64,000 bases of DNA from JBBSOK01 sp965219125 (GCA_965219125.1 CBDCMO010000002.1:1984001-2048000); one strand, 5' to 3'. Shown: positions 43,962-52,085, counted from the stretch's first letter. Translations and numbers: made by a program. The notes: a model not told the origin generated them from the letters alone.

Positions 43962-44825
43962 ATGGAAAAAAAACAAAAACGCACCAATAAGTTTAGAAAA
44001 AAACTTTTGCATAAATATAGACTGGTAATTCTAAATGAGGAAACGTTTGAAGAGCGTTTTAACTTTAGGCTTAATCAACTAAATGTTTTTGTCTTTGGAA
44101 GTTTGTTTGCTTTGGTTATGATTATTGGCACAACTTTCTTAATTGCCTTTACGCCTCTTCGAGAATATATTCCTGGTTATTCTTCTACATCACTTAAAAA
44201 GAAAGCGTCTCAATTAAACTATCAAACAGATTCGCTACAACAGGTTATACAGGTAAATGAGCAGTATTTGGCTTCAATTAAAAAAGTGCTTACGGGCGAT
44301 GTTAAGACAGTAGATTTTAATAAAGATAGTGTCGTTGAAGCTGCGAAAATAGATCCTTCGATCCTTATTCAGGCTTCGCCAAAAGATTCTTTATTGCGCG
44401 AGCAGGTTTCGCAGGAAGATAAATACAATCCATTGGCCAATAAAAACCAATTGAAATTAGCGCTGTTCTCGCCAGTAAAAGGTACGATCACCGAAGGCTA
44501 TGATCCTAAAAGCAAACATTACGCAGTAGATGTTGTAACAGTAAAAGACGCGCCAATAAAAGCGGTAGCGGACGGTACTGTAATATTCGCTGAGTGGACC
44601 GCAGATACAGGTTATGTAATAATTGTAGAGCACGCCAACAACTTACTTTCCGTTTATAAACACAATGCTAGCTTAACCAAGCAACAAGGAGATTTGGTTA
44701 AGGCAGGCGTGGTAATTGCAACTGCCGGCAATACTGGCTCGCTGACAACAGGACCACATCTACATTTTGAACTTTGGCGTGATGGTTATGCAATAAATCC
44801 TACTAATTTTATAGACTTCGATTAG
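43962..44825 (+). CDS. M23 family (LytM-like) peptidase
   Basis: 287 residues. A basic cytoplasmic start (MEKKQKRTNKFRKKLLHKYR) is followed by a membrane helix (LFALVMIIGTTFLIAF), a coiled stalk and an M23 domain (about 165-285). HYAVDVVTVKDAPIKAV stands where HxGxD/N is usual: the first zinc ligand is His followed by Y-A-V-D. The catalytic end GPHLHFELW supplies the HxH motif. Cuts peptidoglycan cross-links or regulates such cutting. The stop is followed directly by the GH3 gene start (TAGATG). Confidence 0.9.
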   Translation: MEKKQKRTNKFRKKLLHKYRLVILNEETFEERFNFRLNQLNVFVFGSLFALVMIIGTTFLIAFTPLREYIPGYSSTSLKKKASQLNYQTDSLQQVIQVNEQYLASIKKVLTGDVKTVDFNKDSVVEAAKIDPSILIQASPKDSLLREQVSQEDKYNPLANKNQLKLALFSPVKGTITEGYDPKSKHYAVDVVTVKDAPIKAVADGTVIFAEWTADTGYVIIVEHANNLLSVYKHNASLTKQQGDLVKAGVVIATAGNTGSLTTGPHLHFELWRDGYAINPTNFIDFD

Positions 44826-46337
44826 ATGGGTTTTTCTTTAAAAGCGTTTGGCGCCAAGATTTTTGCAAAAATTATCGTTGCGCAAACTGAAAAATGGGCT
44901 AATAATCCTATTGAAACGCAACAGAAAGTATTTCATAAATTAATTAAAACCGCAACCAATACTACTTTTGGTAGAGATCATAATTTTAACGAGATTAAAA
45001 ATCATTCAAATTTTATTCAAAAGGTTCCAATTCGAGATTATGAAGAATTAAAGCCTTACGTTGAAAAAATTAAAGCCGGGGAAGAAAATATTCTTTGGCC
45101 AGGAAAGCCTTTGTATTTTGCAAAAACATCCGGTACTACTTCTGGCGCTAAATATATTCCGTTAACTAAACAATCACTTCCATTTCATATAAAAGCGGCT
45201 AGAAATGCGATTCTACATTATATTTCAGAAACAAATAAAACAGATTTTGTTACAGGGAAAATGATTTTTTTACAAGGCAGCCCCGTTTTAACCGAAAAAA
45301 ACGGTATTAAAATAGGAAGGCTTTCAGGGATCGTAGCACATTTTGTGCCTTCCTATCTTCAAAAAAATAGATTGCCTTCGCTACAAACAAATTGCATTGA
45401 AGATTGGGAAACAAAGGTAGATGCAATAGTTACGGAAACCAAAAAAGAGAATATGACCGTGATTAGCGGCATTCCATCTTGGGTACAAATGTATTTTGAA
45501 AAACTTCAAAAAGCTACAGGTAAAAAGGTTGGAGTGCTTTTTCCAAACTTCAATCTGTTTATTTACGGCGGCGTAAATTATGAACCCTATCGCGCAAAAT
45601 TTGAAAATTTAATTGGAAGAAAAGTGGACAGCATCGAGCTTTTTCCTGCAAGTGAAGGCTTTTTTGCATTTCAAGATAAGCAAAATGTAAAGGGAATGTT
45701 GCTGCTATTAAATTCAGGAATTTTCTACGAATTTGTTGAAGCAACAACTTTTTTTGACGTTAACCCAAAACGTCTTACAATTGGCGAAGTAAAAATAAGC
45801 ATAAATTACGTGATGATTATTTCAACCAACGCTGGACTTTGGGCTTATAATTTGGGAGATACAATTCAATTTACTTCAACAAACCCGTATCGCGTTATTG
45901 TTTCTGGCAGAATTAAGCATTTCATTTCTGCATTTGGTGAACACGTTATTGCAAAAGAAGTTGAAGATGCTATGAATTCAGTTTTAAGCGAATTCAATTT
46001 TTCGATTACTGAATTTACCGTCGCTCCGCAAACCGAAGTTTCTGAAAATGAATTACCGTATCATCAATGGTTGGTTGAATTTGAAAACGAACCAAAAAAA
46101 ATTTTTGAAATTGAGAAGCGGCTTGATGTTTTAATGACGCAACAGAATAGTTATTATGAGGATTTGATAAAGGGGAAAGTACTTCAGCCCCTAAAAATTG
46201 TAGCATTGAAAAAAGATTCCTTTACACAATATATGAAATCTCAGGGAAAATTGGGCGGACAGAATAAGGTAGCCAGATTAAGTAACGACCGGAAAATTGC
46301 TGATGAGATTATTTCAATTCAGCAAAAAGTCGATTAG
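44826..46337 (+). CDS. GH3-family acyl-adenylating / amido synthetase-like protein
   Basis: 503 residues of the GH3 fold, named from plant enzymes that join amino acids to jasmonate or auxin. Visible are the ATP/AMP motif FAKTSGTTSGAKYIPLT (about 98-114), FIYGGVNYEPYRAKFENLIG (about 250), FPASEGFFAFQ and the C-terminal hinge VSGRIKHFISAFGEHVIAKEVEDAM (about 360-384). Bacterial substrates are unknown. It begins at the stop codon of the M23 gene, so a link with envelope metabolism is a reasonable inference but unproven. Confidence 0.87.
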   Translation: MGFSLKAFGAKIFAKIIVAQTEKWANNPIETQQKVFHKLIKTATNTTFGRDHNFNEIKNHSNFIQKVPIRDYEELKPYVEKIKAGEENILWPGKPLYFAKTSGTTSGAKYIPLTKQSLPFHIKAARNAILHYISETNKTDFVTGKMIFLQGSPVLTEKNGIKIGRLSGIVAHFVPSYLQKNRLPSLQTNCIEDWETKVDAIVTETKKENMTVISGIPSWVQMYFEKLQKATGKKVGVLFPNFNLFIYGGVNYEPYRAKFENLIGRKVDSIELFPASEGFFAFQDKQNVKGMLLLLNSGIFYEFVEATTFFDVNPKRLTIGEVKISINYVMIISTNAGLWAYNLGDTIQFTSTNPYRVIVSGRIKHFISAFGEHVIAKEVEDAMNSVLSEFNFSITEFTVAPQTEVSENELPYHQWLVEFENEPKKIFEIEKRLDVLMTQQNSYYEDLIKGKVLQPLKIVALKKDSFTQYMKSQGKLGGQNKVARLSNDRKIADEIISIQQKVD

Positions 46338-46499
46338 TCGATAGTTATATAAGTTTATAATGTTTAGTTTTTAAAAAGGCTGAAGAGTCTATAAGTTTAG
46401 TGTTTATCGGTTCAGTAGAAAATAGAAGTTTTCTAATCTGTTACTTTTACTTTAAATTATTCTAACAATAGAAACAAAAGCATCAACAGCATCAATTTG

Positions 46500-46507
46500 T
46501 ATCTTTG
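46500..46507 (+). promoter_or_regulatory. -7 promoter element of the DUF6909-like gene (TATCTTTG)
   Basis: Exact consensus match that overlaps an in-frame TTG at 46505. It favours the ATG at 46517 as start. Confidence 0.55.
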
Positions 46508-46516
46508 CCAATAATT

Positions 46517-48196
46517 ATGAGCATACCAAATACACATAACAGAACACGCGCACAAGAAAGCACAGGAGCAATAGAGCGTCTTTATGTAACCATGCGCCAT
46601 TTATTTAACCGAGGTTTTTACAAACCGATGGGTATTTCGGGTGAATCCTTGCGCGAATCGCTTCTTATTTTACGCCCCGAAATTTACGGCAGTATTACCG
46701 AGGATAAAATTGAGCTTCAAGGTCTTTTGTATGTAATAGATCGTTTACCAATTGGCATAGAGGAATGTAGATTTATAAATTTAACAAGTGATGAAGGTTA
46801 CAAAAATTCGCATTTTGAAGCTATCATTCCACCAAAAAGAAGAAGAAATTGCTACCGCATAGACAGCGAGCAGATGAATATTGAGATTACGCGCGGGCGT
46901 TCAGAAATTTACGATATTCTTACGCACCTTACCTTTCTTTATATTGAAAGTCACAAAATAATGCGGCAAGTAATAATAAATGAAAATGGCGAGGTTATCC
47001 GCGATTGGACAAAATTGGAACAGGCCGTTGCAAAAAAAGATACGCTTACAAAGGAAGAAAAGGAAGTTGCATTAACCCATACAGCGAACTTTTTGGGCCG
47101 CACTTTTGAAGAAGTTAGCCGCGTTTATAATGCATTTGCAATTACAAAAAATCCGAATAGGTTTTTAAATATAATTTACTTTTTGGGCAAATTGGCGATA
47201 GATGAAGTTATAAACAACAATAAGCGCATTATAACTTTTAGTCCAGTTTTACGCGAGCGACTTGGCCACCATATTCACGGCGAAAGGTGGGCGAAAACCA
47301 TAAAACAAAATCTAGAAGATAATAATTTGCTTGCTAGGCCAATACACATTATTAGCGCAAATATGCACAGTGTTTTAAATACATTATATGCAACAAAAGC
47401 TTTGGGTGCAGAAGCAAAGAAGAAATCGAAATTAGAGATTTTTGAATCGTTGAGCAGTAAAGAAAATAGTAGTTTACGTGAAAAAGTCTTTAAAAATGCC
47501 CAAAAAAATGGGATGATTTTTATACCCGACGCAAGTGGGACAAATATTGACGTTCAGATTTTTGATACATCAAAATTAAATCTTTCTACAAAAGAAAAGG
47601 ACGAAACCGAAGCAGAAAAGCCTGTTATAATAGTAATGGATTATGCCTTTGGCGAACAAGCTTACGAAACAATGGACGAGTTGTTGAAACCGTTTGACAG
47701 CTTAAATAAAACGCGTAATTTTTTGAACGTTGTAAGTATTTCAATAATGGGAAAAGCCGGAATTTTAGAAGGCGGTAAAGGCGATATAATGATTCCGTCA
47801 GCACATGTTTTTGAAGGTACGGCAGATAATTATCCGTTTAAGAACAAACTCAAAAAGGCTGAATTTAAGGATGATAATATAAAAGTTTGCACGGGATCAA
47901 TGATTACTGTTTTGGGCACATCGCTTCAAAATAAAGACTTGTTGAAATTTTTCCATAAATCTACTTGGAATGTTATTGGGCTCGAAATGGAAGGGGCACA
48001 TTACCAAAAAGCGATACAGGCAGCAGCAAAAATACGAGGAAGTATTAGCAGTAAAGTTAAAGTGAGGTATGCATATTATGCTTCGGACAATCCATTGGAA
48101 ACCGGAAGTACGCTCGCTTCTGGTGGTTTGGGGACAAGTGGCGTAAAGCCAACATATTTAATTACCGAGAAAATTTTGAATCAGATTTTGGATTGA
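46517..48196 (+). CDS. DUF6909-like protein with nucleosidase/phosphorylase-like C-terminus
   Basis: 559 residues from MSIPNTHNRTRAQESTGAIE. The N-terminal 300 residues are helical, with an RRRNCYRIDSEQMNIEITRGRS stretch, and match no fold I know. From about 370 the pattern VIIVMDYAFGEQAYE, then GKGDIMIPSAHVFEGTADNYPF, GLEMEGAHYQKAIQAAAK and YYASDNPLETG recalls the nucleoside phosphorylase/AMP nucleosidase fold (M-E-G-A and S-D motifs). Cytoplasmic, no signal. It has its own promoter. The family name is from memory; the nucleosidase relationship is inference. Confidence 0.7.
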   Translation: MSIPNTHNRTRAQESTGAIERLYVTMRHLFNRGFYKPMGISGESLRESLLILRPEIYGSITEDKIELQGLLYVIDRLPIGIEECRFINLTSDEGYKNSHFEAIIPPKRRRNCYRIDSEQMNIEITRGRSEIYDILTHLTFLYIESHKIMRQVIINENGEVIRDWTKLEQAVAKKDTLTKEEKEVALTHTANFLGRTFEEVSRVYNAFAITKNPNRFLNIIYFLGKLAIDEVINNNKRIITFSPVLRERLGHHIHGERWAKTIKQNLEDNNLLARPIHIISANMHSVLNTLYATKALGAEAKKKSKLEIFESLSSKENSSLREKVFKNAQKNGMIFIPDASGTNIDVQIFDTSKLNLSTKEKDETEAEKPVIIVMDYAFGEQAYETMDELLKPFDSLNKTRNFLNVVSISIMGKAGILEGGKGDIMIPSAHVFEGTADNYPFKNKLKKAEFKDDNIKVCTGSMITVLGTSLQNKDLLKFFHKSTWNVIGLEMEGAHYQKAIQAAAKIRGSISSKVKVRYAYYASDNPLETGSTLASGGLGTSGVKPTYLITEKILNQILD

Positions 48197-48273
48197 TTTA
48201 ATAAATGACACGAATTATATCAGTTTAGTTACTTATATTGTTTTAAATAATTTACTTCAACTATAATAAAACC

Positions 48274-48303
48274 TTGGAAATTCAACATACAAGTTTAAAA
48301 AAT
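48274..48303 (+). pseudogene. rfbC: First 10 codons of rfbC, cut off by the IS
   Basis: The TTG frame reads MEIQHTSLKN and stops being RfbC-like exactly at the IS edge. Its final AAT codon is the target duplication. Joined to the post-IS frame it gives MEIQHTSLKN-CFIIKPSVFHDERG, the normal RfbC start. Confidence 0.85.
48301..48303 (+). repeat. IS target-site duplication, left copy (AAT)
   Basis: AAT directly precedes the left inverted repeat and is repeated at 49697-49699 after the right one. Three-base duplications are usual for IS150-like elements. Confidence 0.8.
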
Positions 48304-48323
48304 TGTCCCGTCCTAAATAATCG
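48304..48323 (+). repeat. IS terminal inverted repeat, left
   Basis: TGTCCCGTCCTAAATAATCG, first 11 bases identical to the right end read in reverse complement. Confidence 0.9.
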
Positions 48324-48354
48324 ATACAGATTATTAAAGGATTAAATTTATAAC

Positions 48355-49110
48355 TTAAAGCTTAACGATGCTAGCATCGTTAAGCTTTTTTGATTTATAC
48401 TGTTTTCTTTTGAGTTTATTTTGTTGATGCATTTGTTTTGGAGTTAGCATATGATTGGATGAATGTGGTCTTTGGTTATTATAGATTTCGATTGCATCTT
48501 TGATTAATTGGCTCTTCAGCTCAATATCGTTGATGCTTTTAGCGATATTAAATTCTTGCTTGAGTATTCCATTGATTCTCTCTGCTATCGCATTCTCATA
48601 GGGATCATACTTCTCTGTCATGCTTGCCTTGATATTGTTTTTGCTCAATAACTCTTGATAGTCATCAGAACAGTATTGCAAACCTCTATCGGAGTGATGT
48701 ATTAAAGGTTTTTCCTTATCTATTCTGTGTTTTAAAGCCATATCCAGCGCTTGAACAGAACCATCTACTGCTAATGTGTTAGATACATTATATCCCATTA
48801 TCTTTTTTGAGTAGGCATCTGTAATCAAGGCTAGATATGATGGGTTAATCCTAGTTCCTACGTAGGTGATGTCACTGACCCAGATTTGTTCGGGACGTAT
48901 AATATCAACATTGCTAACTATATTTTTATGCTTTCTAAATCGGTGATGTGAGTCTGTAGTTATGTGATAACTTCTCTTAGGTTTTATAAGCATGTGATTT
49001 ACTTTGAGTATTCTAAAAAGCTTGTCTCTCCCTACTTTTAAGCCAGAGAGTTCTTCTCTTAAGATATGATATAATTTTCTGGCACCAACTTTTGGCATAA
49101 CATTGCGCAC
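48355..49110 (-). CDS. IS3-family transposase OrfB (DDE integrase core)
   Basis: 251 residues as an open frame, but the frame continues upstream into the orfA overlap (reading ETLVSTCNLLGLDRQVYY), so the active form is the OrfAB fusion made by a -1 shift near 49273. HTH_21-like MPKVGARKLYHILREEL precedes the rve core. The catalytic triad is Asp in VWVSDITYVGT, Asp in HHSDRGLQYCS and Glu in ENAIAERINGILKQEF. The listed start is a GTG inside the natural fusion. Confidence 0.93.
   Translation of the reverse strand: MRNVMPKVGARKLYHILREELSGLKVGRDKLFRILKVNHMLIKPKRSYHITTDSHHRFRKHKNIVSNVDIIRPEQIWVSDITYVGTRINPSYLALITDAYSKKIMGYNVSNTLAVDGSVQALDMALKHRIDKEKPLIHHSDRGLQYCSDDYQELLSKNNIKASMTEKYDPYENAIAERINGILKQEFNIAKSINDIELKSQLIKDAIEIYNNQRPHSSNHMLTPKQMHQQNKLKRKQYKSKKLNDASIVKL
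48357..48388. terminator. Perfect 32-bp palindrome at the 3' end of orfB
   Basis: The left arm is AAAGCTTAACGATGCT and the right arm its exact complement. It encodes the last transposase residues and then a T run follows on the plus strand. It probably ends transcription arriving from either side and shields the transposase from outside promoters. Confidence 0.75.
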
Positions 49111-49220
49111 ACCCCTGACTAAGGTTATGACTTGTTTTGCTATGGACTGATTATGTCTTCTAGACCTAATAGATCGATAATATACCTGTCTATCCAGCCC
49201 GAGTAAGTTACAGGTAGAAA

Positions 49221-49655
49221 CTAGTGTTTCCTTGTGTTCTTCTTTGAAGATCTCGATAACTCGGGCGTGTAATTTTTTCTGATTTGAATGTCGTATTCCT
49301 TTTCTGCCATATCAACGAGCATATCAAAAATGATTGCCTTCTTGTCCGCTCTCTCGGCTAGATGTTCTGCTCTAGCTTTTTGCTTTTCAAGAAGCTTTAC
49401 TTTGGCCTCTAATTCGATAATTTTTTGTTCTGGTGTCTTTGCCACGGTTACAACGGATAGGTTTTCCCAATCAAAGGTACCATATTTGCGCAACCAAGAG
49501 GTTATTGTCGATCTAGCTTGGATGCCATATTTAAGGTGAGCCGAAAGTCGATCTAACGCTCCCGACTCGATTTCATCTACGACTTGAAGCTTAAAAGAAA
49601 GCGAGTAGTCTTTTTGGGTTCGTTTTAGATAACCCCTGTTTACTGATGTTTTCAT
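49221..49655 (-). CDS. IS3-family transposase OrfA (helix-turn-helix)
   Basis: 144 residues (MKTSVNRGYLKRTQKDYSLS). HTH region about 15-60 (SFKLQVVDEIESGALDRLSA ... STITSWLRKYG) is followed by the leucine-zipper-like coil VAKTPEQKIIELEAKVKLLEKQ. It recognises IS ends and dimerises (family knowledge). The end ELSRSSKKNTRKH overlaps the orfB frame, allowing a programmed shift. Confidence 0.92.
   Translation of the reverse strand: MKTSVNRGYLKRTQKDYSLSFKLQVVDEIESGALDRLSAHLKYGIQARSTITSWLRKYGTFDWENLSVVTVAKTPEQKIIELEAKVKLLEKQKARAEHLAERADKKAIIFDMLVDMAEKEYDIQIRKNYTPELSRSSKKNTRKH
49273..49278 (-). promoter_or_regulatory. Slippery A6 for programmed -1 frameshift in the IS
   Basis: The minus strand reads AGA-AAA-AAT in the orfA frame. 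A -1 slip on the six A bases leads into KLHARVIEIFKEEHKETLVSTC, which is continuous with OrfB. Confidence 0.6.
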
Positions 49656-49676
49656 TACACTAAGGTTTTAGTGTAT

Positions 49677-49696
49677 CGCTATTTCAGGACGGGACA
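49677..49696 (-). repeat. IS terminal inverted repeat, right
   Basis: Reverse complement TGTCCCGTCCTGAAATAGCG; matches the left end at 16 of 20 positions. Confidence 0.9.
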
Positions 49697-49699
49697 AAT
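49697..49699 (+). repeat. IS target-site duplication, right copy (AAT)
   Basis: Second AAT. Read in frame it is followed by TGT TTT ATA ATA AAA, continuing rfbC. Confidence 0.8.
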
Positions 49700-50227
49700 T
49701 GTTTTATAATAAAACCGAGCGTGTTTCACGACGAACGCGGCTTTTTTTACGAAACCTACAATCAACAAGTTTTTGAAAAGTTAACAGGAATAACGGTAGA
49801 TTTTTTGCAGGACAACCAATCCATTTCTTCAAAAGGAGTTCTGCGCGGCCTGCACTTTCAAACCGGTACAATGGCACAGGCTAAGCTTGTGCGCGTAGTT
49901 AAGGGAAAAGTTTTGGATATTGTGGTAGATATTAGAAAAGACTCTGAAACCTTTGGAAAATCGTATTCTGTTGTATTGGATGATGAAAACCACTTGCAGT
50001 TATTTGTGCCGCGTGGGTTTGCGCATGGATTTATAACGCTTTCGGAAAAATCTATTTTTTGTTATAAGTGTGATAATTATTACAATAAAGCTTCCGAGGC
50101 AGGAATAATATATAATGACGCAACCTTAAATTTAGATTGGCATCTTCAAAAAGAAGAATTTATTATTTCAGAAAAAGATTTGGAGCTGCCTAGTTTTAAT
50201 CAGCTTTTTTCGCAGAAAAGGAATTAA
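49697..50227 (+). pseudogene. rfbC: dTDP-4-dehydrorhamnose 3,5-epimerase, truncated at the N-terminus by the IS
   Basis: RfbC/RmlC epimerises C3 and C5 of dTDP-4-keto-6-deoxyglucose in dTDP-L-rhamnose synthesis. The remnant reads NCFIIKPSVFHDERGFFYET and on to the true C-terminus. It keeps the catalytic His in GVLRGLHFQTG, the Asp/Tyr stretch (FCYKCDNYYNK) and FVPRGFAHGFITLSE. About ten N-terminal residues lie across the IS. A GTG at 49721 (VFHDERG) could restart translation as a 168-residue protein; whether that is stable is unknown. rfbD follows eight bases after the stop. Confidence 0.93.
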
Positions 50228-50235
50228 GGAGATTA

Positions 50236-51096
50236 ATGACAAAAATTTTAATTACAGGCGCAAACGGACAATTGGCGAATTGCTTAAAAGATGCTGCAAG
50301 CAACTATCCAAAACTTGAATTTATCTTCGTTTCAAAAACTGAATTTGATATTGAAGATTTTAACTTAGTTCAGAATTATTTCAACAAAAATCATTTTGAT
50401 TACTGCCTAAATACTGCAGCCTACACAAATGTCGACAAAGCAGAAAGTGAACAAGAAAAGGCCTTTTCAATTAATGCAGAAGCGGTAAAAAATCTAGCAA
50501 CCGTATGTAAAAACTCCAAAACAACGTTAATTCACATTTCAACAGATTATGTTTTTGATGGAAAGAAAAAGACGCCCTATTTAGAAAATGACGCAACTAA
50601 TCCTATAAATGTTTACGGCGCTTCCAAGCTAAAAGGTGAAAAATATATCCAAGATATTTGTGATGAATACTTCATCTTTCGCACATCGTGGCTTTATTCT
50701 CAATACGGCCATAATTTTATGAAAACTATTTTAAAATATGCTGAAGAAGGAAAACCGCTTACAATAACTACAGAGCAAACTGGAACACCCACCAATGCAA
50801 ATGATTTGGCAGATGTGATATTGAAGATAATTTCTAAAGAAAGCAAGTCATTTGGATTATATCATTACAGTAACGAAGGTGAGACAACTTGGTTTGAGTT
50901 TGCGAAGGAAATATTAAAGCTTACTTCAAAATTAGAGCAATCTAACCTTGCTGGAACCGCCCATTATCCTACTTTTGCTACACGACCAAAAAATAGTGTG
51001 TTAGACAATGTTAAGTTGTATAAAACATTTTCAATTCCAGCAATTGTTTGGCAGAAAAGTTTAAAAGAAGTAATTAAAAACCTATCCAATAACTAA
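50236..51096 (+). CDS. rfbD: dTDP-4-dehydrorhamnose reductase
   Basis: Last step of dTDP-L-rhamnose synthesis. 286-residue extended SDR with NAD(P) motif TGANGQLANCL (about 6-16). The active site is STDYVFDGKKKTPY followed by YGASKLKGEKY (Y-x3-K, about 128-138). The C-terminal end SVLDNVKLYKTFSIPAIVWQ fits the family. It lies eight bases after rfbC. rfbA and rfbB are not in the window, so dTDP-glucose chemistry must come from elsewhere. Confidence 0.95.
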   Translation: MTKILITGANGQLANCLKDAASNYPKLEFIFVSKTEFDIEDFNLVQNYFNKNHFDYCLNTAAYTNVDKAESEQEKAFSINAEAVKNLATVCKNSKTTLIHISTDYVFDGKKKTPYLENDATNPINVYGASKLKGEKYIQDICDEYFIFRTSWLYSQYGHNFMKTILKYAEEGKPLTITTEQTGTPTNANDLADVILKIISKESKSFGLYHYSNEGETTWFEFAKEILKLTSKLEQSNLAGTAHYPTFATRPKNSVLDNVKLYKTFSIPAIVWQKSLKEVIKNLSNN

Positions 51097-51107
51097 ATGT
51101 ATTTATT

Positions 51108-52070
51108 ATGGCACAAAACAATCAAGATGAAATAGACTTAGGGTATCTTTTCGGGAAGATTTCCAGTCTTTTAAGGTCTTTAATAAGATTACTTTTTACA
51201 GTTGTAAACCTTGTTGTTAAATACGCTCTTGTCATTGTTGTATTAATTATCACAGGTATTATAATTGGGTATTTTTTAGATAAAGATAAAGAGAATGTAT
51301 ATTTAAACGAATTAATCGTAATTCCTAATTTTGAAAGCGCAGATTATTTGTATCAAGAAGTTGAAGCATTAGATTTAAAAAATACTTCAAGGGATTCACT
51401 CTTTTTTAAATCTATTTTAGGCAAAGATTTTGAAGATTTTATTGAAATTGAGATTGAGCCCATAGTTGACATTTATAGCTTTATGGCTATTAATAAAGAA
51501 AATATAGAAACTCTGAAAATTTTATATGACGACAATGACAGAGAAGATTTTTTAAAAGATAATTCTATTAGCAAGTATTATAAATATCACAAAATTGACA
51601 TCATTACTAAGGGGCCTAATTCGATAGAAATTTCAAATCGAATTTTAGAGTACTTTAATAAAAACAAGCATTTTAAATATTATCAAGAAGTAGGATTAGA
51701 GGATACTGAGATACAAATATCTCAAAACGCCAAAATGATTTCTCAAATTGACTCTGTTATGAAAGCCGTATCTGAAACCACAAATAACCGCAATGCTCAA
51801 TCGGTCTATATTAACTCACAAAGCGAACTTTATCAGATGATTAATACAAAGCAAGCTTTGCTAAATAATAGGCTTAAATTGCAAAATAAATTAATAGATG
51901 AAGAGGAAATAATAAAATTAGTAAGTGGTAATTACGGACTTAAAATAGAAGGAATAAGATCAATTTCTAATAAAGTAAAAGTGCCAATTTATTTACTAAT
52001 GTTATTTTTTACATTTTTCTTTACTCTTTTTATCTACAAAAGACTAAAAGTCATATCTGTTGAAAATTAA
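51108..52070 (+). CDS. Wzz-like polysaccharide chain-length / export regulator
   Basis: 320 residues. One membrane helix near 38-60 (KYALVIVVLIITGIIIGYFL) and one near 288-306 (PIYLLMLFFTFFFTLFIYKRL) enclose a long helical periplasmic part, the Wzz/PCP-1 layout. The usual Pro-rich motif before the second helix is weak (KVPIYLL). Position between sugar genes and wecB fits a chain-length regulator. It is atypical in that the N-terminal cytosolic segment is polar and the periplasmic part shares little with enteric Wzz. Confidence 0.65.
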   Translation: MAQNNQDEIDLGYLFGKISSLLRSLIRLLFTVVNLVVKYALVIVVLIITGIIIGYFLDKDKENVYLNELIVIPNFESADYLYQEVEALDLKNTSRDSLFFKSILGKDFEDFIEIEIEPIVDIYSFMAINKENIETLKILYDDNDREDFLKDNSISKYYKYHKIDIITKGPNSIEISNRILEYFNKNKHFKYYQEVGLEDTEIQISQNAKMISQIDSVMKAVSETTNNRNAQSVYINSQSELYQMINTKQALLNNRLKLQNKLIDEEEIIKLVSGNYGLKIEGIRSISNKVKVPIYLLMLFFTFFFTLFIYKRLKVISVEN

Positions 52071-52085
52071 CACTTAATTATAAAA

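Larger units (their letters stand above)
48304..49696 (-). mobile_element. IS3-family (IS150 group) insertion sequence, 1393 bp
   Basis: Bounded by imperfect inverted repeats that start TGTCCCGTCCT (48304-48323 and 49677-49696, 16 of 20 identical). AAT target duplications flank both ends. It holds orfA and orfB on the minus strand, with a slippery A6 for a -1 frameshift (TTTTTT on the plus strand, 49273-49278). Both genes and ends look intact, so it may be active or recently arrived. Confidence 0.95.

Noticed and set aside
43845..44012. 56-residue extension of tatA
   Set aside because: It crosses both divergent -7 boxes and the M23 gene start; TatA proteins begin directly with the membrane helix.
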